From Clostridiaceae bacterium (lineage in GTDB: Bacteria > Bacillota > Clostridia > DSM-8532), in the NCBI GenBank assembly GCA_025361665.1, contig JANYKF010000376.1:1-13593 (forward strand): a stretch of DNA of 13,593 nucleotides, in the 5' to 3' direction. Within the stretch, counting starts at the first letter, position 1, and the number at the start of each line of letters is the position of its first letter. The notes beneath the pieces were generated by a model that searched no databases, was not told the origin of the DNA, and saw only the letters and a program-made list of their open reading frames with translations. Positions 1 through 5,993 of the stretch are shown here, one piece after another. The position numbers and the translations under genes are program-made.

Positions 1-188
1 TTCCACTCCCGCATCCTGTAAGGTAGGTCGGTCCATTTGATTTCGAGGTCTTCAGTCCCGATGAAACCGTCCCCTTCTCCCTGCGAATCAAGTGCAAAAA
101 TGCCAATGCAGCACCGGTCGACTATCTCTTTGTCCCAAAAAGCCTCAAAACGCCTCTTTGTCATTTCCCAACCGGATGCATCGTACAT
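1..188 (-). CDS. URO-D-superfamily-like protein, N-terminal part only (runs off the left edge)
   Basis: This is an open frame of 62 codons starting at ATG (188-186) and still open at base 1. A strong GGGAGGT ribosome binding site lies 8 bases upstream, which decides the start. The visible protein begins MYDASGWEMTKRRFEAFWDK and continues with EIVDRCCIG and IKWTDLPYRMREW. The pattern 'RFEAFWD.EIVDR', followed about 30 residues later by 'KWTD..YR', is what I recognise from the N-termini of uroporphyrinogen-decarboxylase-like proteins found in anaerobe carbohydrate and methyl-transfer loci. The barrel and any metal ligands lie outside the window. It follows the next gene by 28 bases on the same strand, so it is the distal gene of the operon. 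The family call rests on the N-terminal pattern alone. Confidence 0.62.
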   Translation of the reverse strand, partial: MYDASGWEMTKRRFEAFWDKEIVDRCCIGIFALDSQGEGDGFIGTEDLEIKWTDLPYRMREW

Positions 189-216
189 GCAGCCTACCTC
201 CCGGAATCCTTAAGTA

Positions 217-1350
217 CTATCTTCCCGCACCGAAAAGGGCCTCCTTGACAGACAGGTAGTACAGATAGTCGTCCGGTTTCACGTCTACCGGACACCGGTG
301 GTCGACGAAGGGGATGAAGCCCCCGCGGGCAACAAGCGGTTCCAAGCTTTTCATATATTTCAGGATTGAATCGCGCCCCCCCAGCAGGGCCATTTTGTCC
401 ATCCCGCCCATGATCCTGAGATCCCGGCCGTATTCGGACAGCAGGTTCGCGGGATGCCCACTGCCATTGACTTCGTGGGGAAACAGGCAGTTGATGCCCC
501 CCTCCATCAGATAAGGGAGGATATGCCGGACGTCACCGTCGCAGTCGGTATACCAGATGTCAATTCCTGCAGACCTGAGCTTTTTTGAGATCCGCTTCAT
601 CCTCGGGACGATCACGCTGCGGAAGAAGTCCACGGTGACAATGGGCCCGGTATTGAAGCAGATGTCCTCCCAGCCTGCCGCGAAATCGAACTTGACGATC
701 GGCAGCACCTGGTCGAGGTATCGTTCAATGGCAAGGCAGCAGGTCTCGACCATGTCCTCGACCATGTCGGGATAGTCAAAGCATGCGTAGGCGAGGCCTT
801 CAAACATCAGCATGTCCCGGATTTTCCCTATCAGCGAACCGCAATGGACGCCGACGGGGAAGTCCCTGTCGGCCGGATATTGCTTCAGCAGGGCCACGGT
901 GTCGACTAGGCGCGCCGGATCGTCGATTTGGAAACGCTCTTCCTTGACTTTCTTCCAGTCTTCCGGCGTTTCCACAGATGACCGGATATCGCGGGGGATT
1001 GAGGCATGGCCGTCTTTCGGAACCTCTTCAAGGGTCCCGTTCTTGGTCCGCATGATGATGGTGCGTTCCCGCTCTTCGATGACAAGGTCGGGAAACGGAG
1101 GGTAAATCCACACACGCCCCTCGGCGACGGCCATCCTGTCAAACTGGAAGAACTCCACATAGTCTTCTTCATTGTTCCGAATGCCGTTTTTCACGAACAG
1201 ATCCCAATCGGTGTAGCATTCATCCCAGAAATCAAACTCCATGTTGAAACAGCGGTCGAAGGAACCGTAATGCATCTGGCGGTTGAACCGTTCCCGATCG
1301 CTGATGGAGGATTTACAGCGTGAACGGCACGGAATGATGACTGCAATCAT
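217..1350 (-). CDS. Uroporphyrinogen decarboxylase-superfamily protein (methyltransferase MtaA/CmuA-like fold)
   Basis: The protein has 377 residues. The start chosen is ATG 1350 because GGGAGG lies 7 bases upstream; an ATG at 1374 is possible but has no good site. URO-D-like features in order: an N-terminal 'SDRERFNRQMHYGSFDR' (about residues 17-33), a central WEDICFNTGP segment, a barrel motif TDCDGD (Cys270) followed by EGGINCLFPHEV, and a C-terminal DHRCPVDVKPDD (His351, Cys353). In the corrinoid:CoM methyltransferase MtaA, zinc is held by His-x-Cys plus a distant Cys. Here the first His is replaced, but Cys270 and Cys353 sit at comparable places, so a modified metal site is plausible (inference). 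It is not a haem-pathway HemE: the HemE N-terminal signature is absent and the neighbours are glycan enzymes. It ends in TAG. The first 16 or so residues (MIAVIIPCRSRCKSS) look atypical for the family. Confidence 0.85.
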   Translation of the reverse strand: MIAVIIPCRSRCKSSISDRERFNRQMHYGSFDRCFNMEFDFWDECYTDWDLFVKNGIRNNEEDYVEFFQFDRMAVAEGRVWIYPPFPDLVIEERERTIIMRTKNGTLEEVPKDGHASIPRDIRSSVETPEDWKKVKEERFQIDDPARLVDTVALLKQYPADRDFPVGVHCGSLIGKIRDMLMFEGLAYACFDYPDMVEDMVETCCLAIERYLDQVLPIVKFDFAAGWEDICFNTGPIVTVDFFRSVIVPRMKRISKKLRSAGIDIWYTDCDGDVRHILPYLMEGGINCLFPHEVNGSGHPANLLSEYGRDLRIMGGMDKMALLGGRDSILKYMKSLEPLVARGGFIPFVDHRCPVDVKPDDYLYYLSVKEALFGAGR

Positions 1351-1379
1351 GTATGGCCTCCCTGTGGGCTGCACCCTTT

Positions 1380-1434
1380 GCGAATGGACATTTCCCGTTT
1401 CCCGATTCCCGGGATCCGGAGTCAGCGAATGGAC
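1380..1434. repeat. Heptamer tandem repeat bracketed by a 10-base direct repeat
   Basis: This lies in the 85-base gap between the esterase catalytic half and the URO-D gene. TTTCCCG occurs at 1391-1397 and 1398-1404. ATTCCCG follows at 1405-1411, and a decayed fourth unit (GGATCCG) at 1412-1418. The array is enclosed by two identical copies of GCGAATGGAC at 1380-1389 and 1425-1434. No poly-T tract follows on either strand, so it is not an obvious terminator. Function unknown. Confidence 0.7.
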
Positions 1435-1435
1435 C

Positions 1436-2020
1436 TCACAGGATGTCCAGGATCCTCATCAATTCTTTCTTGTACGCCTTGCTCATTGCGACGAAACCAA
1501 GATCGTTGGGGTGGACGCCGTCGACGAACCCTTCGCCATCCTCCGGTGACAGCAGGTCAAAACCCTCTATCAGGTGGATATTCCCGTCACCGGCAGAAAG
1601 CCTTTGCCGATAAGCGTTGCGCACGACTTCACGCTTTGCGTTGGAATAGGCAGTTTGTTCTGCGCTCCACCACTCCCTGCTGGAAAAAATGGGCGTCGAC
1701 ATCAGGATCGGGGTAAAAGGCCTGGTTTTCCTCAGTTCCTCTATGAAAGGAAGATAGACCTGTTCCAACACCTCCACTGTTCTATTGTTTTGTCCGTAAT
1801 CAAGCACATAGCATGCCGCTTCGATTCCGGCCATTTCCGCTGCGACGCGCCTTTCTCCCTTGCCGCAGCCGCTGAAGCCGAGATTGATGAAATCAATGTT
1901 CAGATCCCGCGCAAGGATGGCTTCATATATCAGCCCGGGCCTGGAGGCGCAGCCGCCGTGGGTTATGGATGTTCCGTAAAAAACGACTGGAAGGGGCATA
2001 TTGTAGGGTGCGGGTGGCAA
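1436..2020 (-). CDS. SGNH/GDSL hydrolase catalytic domain (Lipase_GDSL_3-like), downstream half of a TAG-interrupted esterase
   Basis: This half has 194 residues counted from TTG 2020, an uncertain start. SGNH blocks are all present: block I YGTSITHGG with nucleophile Ser18, block II NLGFSGCGKGE, block III DYGQNN (Asn78/79), and block V DGVHPNDLG with Asp167 and His170. It should be an esterase or deacylase, by family knowledge probably acting on acylated carbohydrates. The frame is the same as the gene upstream and continuous with it except for one TAG at 2032-2030; the reading after the stop is A-D-V-L-P-P-A-P-Y, a normal interdomain linker. I see no convincing ribosome binding site before TTG 2020 or ATG 1999, so this half was probably made as part of one polypeptide of about 338 residues. 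Whether it is still translated depends on readthrough or reinitiation. All catalytic residues remain intact, which suggests a recent lesion, a sequencing error, or decoding of the stop. Confidence 0.82.
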   Translation of the reverse strand: MPPAPYNMPLPVVFYGTSITHGGCASRPGLIYEAILARDLNIDFINLGFSGCGKGERRVAAEMAGIEAACYVLDYGQNNRTVEVLEQVYLPFIEELRKTRPFTPILMSTPIFSSREWWSAEQTAYSNAKREVVRNAYRQRLSAGDGNIHLIEGFDLLSPEDGEGFVDGVHPNDLGFVAMSKAYKKELMRILDIL

Positions 2021-2029
2021 AACATCAGC

Positions 2030-2032
2030 CTA
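2030..2032 (-). other. In-frame TAG separating the two domains of the esterase
   Basis: The plus-strand bases cta read TAG on the coding strand, between GAG (Glu140 of the GxDLY half) and GCT-GAT-GTT of the linker. There is no frame change: the upstream gene starts at 2452 and the downstream half ends at 1436, and both lie in one frame. A single substitution (for example from CAG, GAG, AAG or TGG) would create it. Confidence 0.85.
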
Positions 2033-2452
2033 CTCGTCAAAATAAAGGCCTAGGACGTCCACTTCATAGTAAAACAATGGAAAGTAGACGATGAAATCCC
2101 TCATCTTCTTTTCTGCATTTTCGAAGAAGGTGCCCGTCATCTCGCCTTTCTCATCCGGGACCACGCTCTGCCAGTACTTGCCGTCGGCATATAGGTCAAA
2201 GCCCATCTTGGCGATACGCGTCATATTCCTGTCATGCGTGATGTCTGAATAGGCAAGCCTGATTTTCAGTGTCGTCGTGTCGGACCGGAAGCACAGCCGT
2301 GCTCCGGTCGGGCCGAGTGATGTTTCCCATAAATCCTTGTCGACGGCATCCTCCAGTTCAAACGGAAGCCTCCACATGCGCTGGCGGTTGTGCCCATACC
2401 ATGGCATCCCATCCAGGCGGACATCCTTGTCTGGAATCATGATCCTTTTCAT
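2030..2452 (-). CDS. GxDLY N-terminal domain of an SGNH-type esterase, cut by an in-frame TAG
   Basis: This half has 140 residues and starts at ATG 2452 behind the site AAAGGGGTGG. It shows the features of the GxDLY domain (PF14607), known as the N-terminal beta-sandwich of SGNH-hydrolase-type esterases: LDGMPWYGHNRQRMWRLP near residues 13-30, GARLCFRSDTTTLKIR in the middle, and the diagnostic GFDLYADGKYW (GxDLY at about residue 84). In intact relatives this domain is followed directly by a Lipase_GDSL_3 domain. Here the frame stops at TAG (2032-2030), and the catalytic domain continues in the same frame. It is the first gene of the leftward operon and faces the GH4 gene across a 408-base gap. 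On its own this half has no catalytic residues. Confidence 0.85.
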   Translation of the reverse strand: MKRIMIPDKDVRLDGMPWYGHNRQRMWRLPFELEDAVDKDLWETSLGPTGARLCFRSDTTTLKIRLAYSDITHDRNMTRIAKMGFDLYADGKYWQSVVPDEKGEMTGTFFENAEKKMRDFIVYFPLFYYEVDVLGLYFDE

Positions 2453-2625
2453 TTGCCACCCCTTTGCTCAAATCGCCTGATGAAACTGCCGCCGCAAATA
2501 TCACGCTGATCCTGTCCACCCATTGTTTGTCCATAACCGATAAATCTTCAGACAGTCCGGAGGAATCATGGTTCACCGGCGCACGCTTGAAATGATTGTA
2601 CCCGATGACAGGCAGGACATCCATA

Positions 2626-2704
2626 CGCATCCGTAAACAACGAACCGTATAACAATAAATCTTACTGTCGTTGAGGATCTCCACTTGTTTCGCATACAAC
2701 GAAC
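2626..2704. promoter_or_regulatory. Pair of operator-like direct repeats (CGCAT plus ACAACGAAC)
   Basis: Copy 1 is CGCATCCGTAAACAACGAAC at 2626-2645. Copy 2 is CGCATACAACGAAC at 2691-2704. The 9-base block ACAACGAAC is identical in both (2637-2645 and 2696-2704), and CGCAT precedes both at different spacing. An inverted core TCGTTG lies between them at 2668-2673. Position in the middle of a divergent promoter region suggests binding of a regulator that controls both operons (inference). No regulator gene is in the window. Confidence 0.4.
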
Positions 2705-2724
2705 TTTTTATCATTTTATCAAAC

Positions 2725-2753
2725 TGTTATTGAAGATCCTTATTTGATATGAT
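2725..2753 (+). promoter_or_regulatory. Candidate extended -10 promoter for the GH4 operon
   Basis: TATGAT at 2748-2753 matches the -10 consensus at 5 of 6 bases and is preceded by TGA (2745-2747), giving an extended -10. The -35 region around 2724-2730 is poor. It lies in the most A+T-rich stretch, about 20 bases downstream of the operator-like copy at 2691-2704. It would give a leader of roughly 100 bases before ATG 2861. Confidence 0.33.
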
Positions 2754-2810
2754 GAAACAGATAGGCGGGCACCCTGGTGCATCAGCCTTGCAGACACACG
2801 ATTTGGCTTT

Positions 2811-2832
2811 TTCAAGACTATTATTCAAGACT
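2811..2832. repeat. Two copies of TTCAAGACT with 13-base period
   Basis: TTCAAGACT occurs at 2811-2819 and again at 2824-2832, separated by ATTA. It sits in the untranslated leader, 20 to 50 bases before the GH4 start. It could be a short duplication; no hairpin is evident. Confidence 0.55.
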
Positions 2833-2860
2833 TTCGCCCATCCCGCAGGAGGTTTTCCAT

Positions 2861-3475
2861 ATGGCATTTTCAAAGAATTCAGATGAATTGACCATCGCCT
2901 ATATCGGAGGAGGATCCAAAAACTGGGCGCCCTCATTGATGGCAGATCTGGCCCTGCAGGACAGTTTTTGCGGAATTGTCAGGCTGTATGACATAGATGC
3001 GGGTGCCGCCGAACTGAACCGGCAGTTGGGGAACATGCTGTCGGAAAGGCCGGAAACCAAGACGGCGTGGAAATACGAAGTTGCGGAAACACCGAAGGCT
3101 GCATTGACAGGGGCGGATTTTGTCATCATTTCCATCCTGCCGGGTACTTTCGAGGAGATGCGTTCCGATGTGCATGCTCCTGAGAAATACGGGATATACC
3201 AGGCTGTCGGCGACACGGTTGGACCGGCGGGCCTCATGAGGGCACTCAGGACGATCCCCCTGTTCAAGGAAATGGCCTTGCAGATCAGGGACTTCGCCCC
3301 GGATGCATGGGTCATCAACTACACGAACCCGATGACTCTTTGCGTGCGAACGCTGTACGAGGTTTTTCCCGGAATCAAGGCTTTCGGCTGCTGTCATAAT
3401 GTGTTCGCGGCCCAGCACCTCCTCGCCTGCATTCAGGGCATTCATCAACGATCCACTCGTCACGACGGGTCTTGA
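2861..3475 (+). pseudogene. GH4 family glycosidase (alpha-galactosidase/alpha-glucosidase type), N-terminal fragment
   Basis: The start is ATG 2861 with GCAGGAGG at 2845-2852. The remaining 204 codons show the GH4 NAD-binding Rossmann half: IAYIGGGSKNW (residues 12-22), LYDID (42-46), DFVIISILPG (86-95), INYTNPM (152-158) and GCCHNV (176-181). GH4 enzymes use NAD+ and a divalent metal held by a Cys and a His to cleave glycosides by oxidation, elimination and reduction. The Cys motif is kept here, but the His-bearing half is missing. After QHLLACIQ the frame leaves the family and stops at 3473-3475. A C-terminal GH4 tail follows at once in another frame (3438-3548). About 200 residues of the usual 430-450 are therefore absent. 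No activity is expected. It is the first gene of the rightward operon. Confidence 0.85.
3429..3444. repeat. GCATTCA direct repeat at the GH4 deletion junction
   Basis: GCATTCA occurs at 3429-3435 and 3438-3444, exactly where the N-terminal and C-terminal parts of GH4 meet. This could be a footprint of a deletion between short homologies, followed by slippage. The original arms cannot be known from this window. Confidence 0.4.
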
Positions 3476-3548
3476 AGATTCCAGGACACTTTTCGGGGAG
3501 ATGCTTCACAACACCGCAGGATACCTTCCCGGATGGGATATCCCGTAG
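3438..3548 (+). pseudogene. GH4 family glycosidase, C-terminal tail remnant in a shifted frame
   Basis: From 3438 a different frame reads AFINDPLV, then TTGLEDSRTLFGEML, then HNTAGYLPGWDIP, and ends in TAG at 3546-3548. The pattern 'A-F-x-N-D-P-L-V ... LF.EML ... YLPGW' is the usual end of GH4 proteins, where it forms the last helices. Together with the fragment at 2861-3475 it shows that the gene has lost its middle and also its frame. The TAG lies 12 bases before the next gene's ATG, and the ribosome binding site of that gene (AGGGGAGGAA) fills the gap, so the original operon layout is preserved. Confidence 0.75.
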
Positions 3549-3560
3549 GCAGGGGAGGAA

Positions 3561-4757
3561 ATGATGGAACATATCCTGGATTTGGAAAGCCTGACGGAAG
3601 CCAACCGATTTTTCATGTTGAGCGGGAAACGTCTTCAGGACCTGATATCGCTGAGTGAAGGAATGAAGGGCGATGAAACGGTTTCCCTGCTGATGGACGA
3701 GATGCACGGTCTGTTTTTTCACACGGCGGATAACGCGGCGTCCACTGCGGCGCGATGGCGAGAAGCCGGTTCAGCCTTGGCTGAAAGGCAGGCGGGCGTT
3801 GCCGCGCTTCTCGCATTTTCCGGCCTTGATCACATGATGGCCGTATATCGGGACAGGCGTATTCCGGATGGGTTTTTGCGCGATTCCCTGAGGGACATGA
3901 CGATATGGATGGATGATTATGAGGAACGAACCGGGCAGACCGGACTCTCGAACGTAGAATGGCTGCTTCATACGCTTCGAGGGATATTGTTCAGACTCGG
4001 CAGGTTTCAATTCTTCCACAGACCCTTCAATTGGAAAGTGGCAGTTGTCGTCAGAAACGAGGATCGATTGCCATTGGCTTTTTTCACGGAACCGGTAAAT
4101 CTCAGGAGCGATGGCCAGGTGGACGGAACAAACGATATTCATGATAAAGAGTGCGGCTGGAAGTCGCGTTACGAACGCACGGAAGCCGGAATTGCGGGCA
4201 CCCCGCTGCATCCCGGCGGCTATGCCGTTAAAAGGGAAGTGCTTCTTCCGGGCGAATCATGGACGCTGGCAGTCAAATCGGGTGACGGGATGCTGGATAT
4301 CCACATTCCCAAGGACGGAAAGATGGAATTCAAAGATAGCCGTGACTCCATTCTGGCTGCCATGGATTTCTTCAACCGTTTTTTCCCCGACAAACCCTAT
4401 CGGATCATCCACCTTTGCACATGGTTTCTTGACGCCCAGTTTCAAAAGATCCTATATCCTGAATCCAATATCGTGCGGTTTCAGCGCGAATTCTACCTGT
4501 TCCCGGTGAAAGCGACGCATATCGGCTGTTACGACAGGGTCTTCGGAGATGGCGGAATCGACATTTCAAGTGCACCCGAAGATACGACACTGCGAAAAGC
4601 AGTCAAGTCCTTCGTGATGGCCGGGAACAACATGCGCTATAATGCCGGTTTCATCCTTCCGGAAGACATGGCACATTTCGGAGAAGCCCGGTACCAGACC
4701 CTGTCCGCGGCAATGCTTGACGAGATGGTATCGGCAGGCAGCCGTTCCATCGAATGA
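3561..4757 (+). CDS. GNAT-like acyltransferase with N-terminal NAT_N-type and C-terminal GNAT_C domain
   Basis: The protein has 398 residues from ATG 3561. The next codon is also ATG (3564) and has better spacing to GGGGAGG, so 397 residues is equally likely. The N-terminal part (about 1-125) is alpha-helical. From about residue 132 the sequence matches the GNAT-like C-terminal domain (GNAT_C, PF18164): VEWLLHTLRGILFRLGRFQF, then LDIHIPKDG (His248), then IHLCTWFLDAQF and LYPESNIVRFQREF (286-311). Proteins of this architecture are annotated as acyltransferase domain-containing; substrates are not known to me. By family, acyl transfer from acyl-CoA to an amine or hydroxyl is expected. It sits between the GH4 remnant and a URO-D gene in one operon, opposite an esterase, which hints at acyl-group chemistry on a sugar (inference). 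It is soluble, with no signal peptide. Confidence 0.78.
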   Translation: MMEHILDLESLTEANRFFMLSGKRLQDLISLSEGMKGDETVSLLMDEMHGLFFHTADNAASTAARWREAGSALAERQAGVAALLAFSGLDHMMAVYRDRRIPDGFLRDSLRDMTIWMDDYEERTGQTGLSNVEWLLHTLRGILFRLGRFQFFHRPFNWKVAVVVRNEDRLPLAFFTEPVNLRSDGQVDGTNDIHDKECGWKSRYERTEAGIAGTPLHPGGYAVKREVLLPGESWTLAVKSGDGMLDIHIPKDGKMEFKDSRDSILAAMDFFNRFFPDKPYRIIHLCTWFLDAQFQKILYPESNIVRFQREFYLFPVKATHIGCYDRVFGDGGIDISSAPEDTTLRKAVKSFVMAGNNMRYNAGFILPEDMAHFGEARYQTLSAAMLDEMVSAGSRSIE

Positions 4758-4823
4758 AGAAGGGAGGATTTCCAAAGTATCCAATGGATGATCGCGAATT
4801 GAAGGAAAGCTGGAGGATATTCA

Positions 4824-5966
4824 ATGAACTCAGTTGAACGGTTCAATTCCGTGCTTGATCATGAAAAACCGGACAGGGTGCCCCTGTATATTCCCACCAT
4901 CGCCTGCTCGGTGGCGTCCCTGATTCTTGGCCATGAAGCCCATACCGGCGGTGACAGCCTTCATTTCAAGGAGGAATACTCCTGGACGGAGGGCGTGAAT
5001 GCCCATGATGAATTCGTGCATCAATACAGGGAAGATACAATGGCCGTTGCAAAGGCGCTGGACGTTGACGTTGTGCGGGAGGCATGGAGGTGCACGAGGC
5101 GGCCCACCAGGAGAATCGATGAAAACACGCTGCTTTTCGGCGATGAAGATGGAAAATACACGATTAAGAAATATTTTCCCGAGTATCAGTCATATGGCAC
5201 GGTGAAGACTACAGAGCGGTTCGTGGATGTGTCGGAGCTGAAAAAGGATATGATTGACAGTCTGGATCGGGATATTGCGTATACGGATGAAGAGTTGGAA
5301 GAAATTTACAGAGGACAACTGGAGATCATGAGGCTCGCCGACGGCAGGTTTGCCGTATTGGCAGGGGCCCTTGCCCTCGGTGCTGCCATGGATGATGTGG
5401 TCTGGCTTGAGGCAACCGCGCTCGAACCCGAGCTGCTGAGGGATCATTACCTGCATATGGCCGAAGGAATGGCTAAGCAGGCCCGCTGGTTCAGGAAGGT
5501 TGGATTCCGGTTCATCAATGCGGGTTCTGACATCGCCTCCCAGGAAGGGCCTGTCATTTCTCCCGATTCTTTCAGCTTTATTTTCGAACCGGCACTCAGG
5601 GTCATGTCGACGGAATGTGCGAGACAGGGAATGACATACTGCTACAGGTCGGATGGCAATATGTGGAGCCTGTGCGATTCCATTTTCAAAAGGGCTGGGG
5701 TGCAGGCTTACGGCGAAGTGGACAGGGGCGCGTCCATGACTGTTGGAAAACTGCGTGAAAGATATCCGGGCGTCATCATCCTTGGAAATGTCAGTTCCGT
5801 CACATTATCCCGCGGAACCGAGGCAGAGGTTCGCGAGGAGGTCAGGGCCACCCTCGAGGAATCCGGCGGACTTGATTACGTCGCCGGCCCGTCGAACGCC
5901 ATTGTTCATGGCACGCCTGTTGAAAATGTCTATGCGATGGTGGAGGAGATAAAGGGATATCATTGA
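4824..5966 (+). CDS. Uroporphyrinogen decarboxylase-family protein
   Basis: The protein has 380 residues and starts at ATG 4824 behind TGGAGG with 7-base spacing. It opens with the classical URO-D signature ERFNSVLDHEKPDRVPLYIP (5-24). It continues with GSDIASQEGPVISPDSF (234-250), then MTYCYRSDGNMW (270-281) where methyltransferases have H-x-C-G and other relatives H-S-D-G. Next come GVIILGNVSSVTL and GPSNAIVHGTPVENVYAMVE near the C-terminus (355-373). In MtaA-type enzymes a zinc-binding Cys falls in that last segment; here the place reads GPSNAI, so the canonical His-x-Cys/Cys site looks absent. Function is unassigned. It is unlikely to be the haem enzyme because of the context and the altered active site. 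It shares the operon with the acyltransferase (66-base gap) and the nitrilase (27-base gap) and differs clearly from the URO-D protein at 217-1350. Confidence 0.87.
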   Translation: MNSVERFNSVLDHEKPDRVPLYIPTIACSVASLILGHEAHTGGDSLHFKEEYSWTEGVNAHDEFVHQYREDTMAVAKALDVDVVREAWRCTRRPTRRIDENTLLFGDEDGKYTIKKYFPEYQSYGTVKTTERFVDVSELKKDMIDSLDRDIAYTDEELEEIYRGQLEIMRLADGRFAVLAGALALGAAMDDVVWLEATALEPELLRDHYLHMAEGMAKQARWFRKVGFRFINAGSDIASQEGPVISPDSFSFIFEPALRVMSTECARQGMTYCYRSDGNMWSLCDSIFKRAGVQAYGEVDRGASMTVGKLRERYPGVIILGNVSSVTLSRGTEAEVREEVRATLEESGGLDYVAGPSNAIVHGTPVENVYAMVEEIKGYH

Positions 5967-5993
5967 CAGCGAAATCGATATGGAGGTAGCGGC

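Larger units (their letters stand above)
2453..2860. other. 408-base divergent control region between the esterase and GH4 operons
   Basis: No convincing gene is present. A minus-strand frame at 2358-2714 is open but resembles nothing I know and overlaps the esterase start. The segment 2630-2755 is visibly richer in A+T than the flanking genes and holds the best promoter candidate and a pair of related sequences that could be operators (listed separately). A 13-base-period repeat lies just before the GH4 ribosome binding site. No transcription terminator is seen, as expected for a divergent head-to-head gap. Confidence 0.75.

Noticed and set aside
1351..1374. Starting the URO-D protein at ATG 1374
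   Set aside because: GGGAGG lies 7 bases before ATG 1350, inside the would-be coding extension, and no site precedes 1374.
1405..1420. Palindromic CCCGGG/GGATCC cluster as a transcription terminator
   Set aside because: There is no long stable stem and no T-tract on either strand; the pattern is better explained by the heptamer repeat.
2030..2032. The TAG as proof of a pyrrolysine-using organism
   Set aside because: Other TAG codons here (217-219 and 3546-3548) sit at natural gene ends, and no pyl gene is in the window, so a mutation or error is the simpler reading.
2358..2714. Open frame of 118 codons on the minus strand covering most of the divergent gap
   Set aside because: It overlaps the well-supported esterase start in another frame, has no recognisable motif, and the region holds promoter-like and operator-like sequence.
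2777..2860. Extending the GH4 fragment to ATG 2777
   Set aside because: GCAGGAGG is correctly placed for ATG 2861, and GH4 proteins begin shortly before the IAYIGGGS motif. The extra 28 residues are not family-like.
217..5966. The URO-D proteins as haem-biosynthesis HemE
   Set aside because: Three divergent copies in a glycan locus, lack of other haem genes, and active-site segments differing from HemE make this unlikely.
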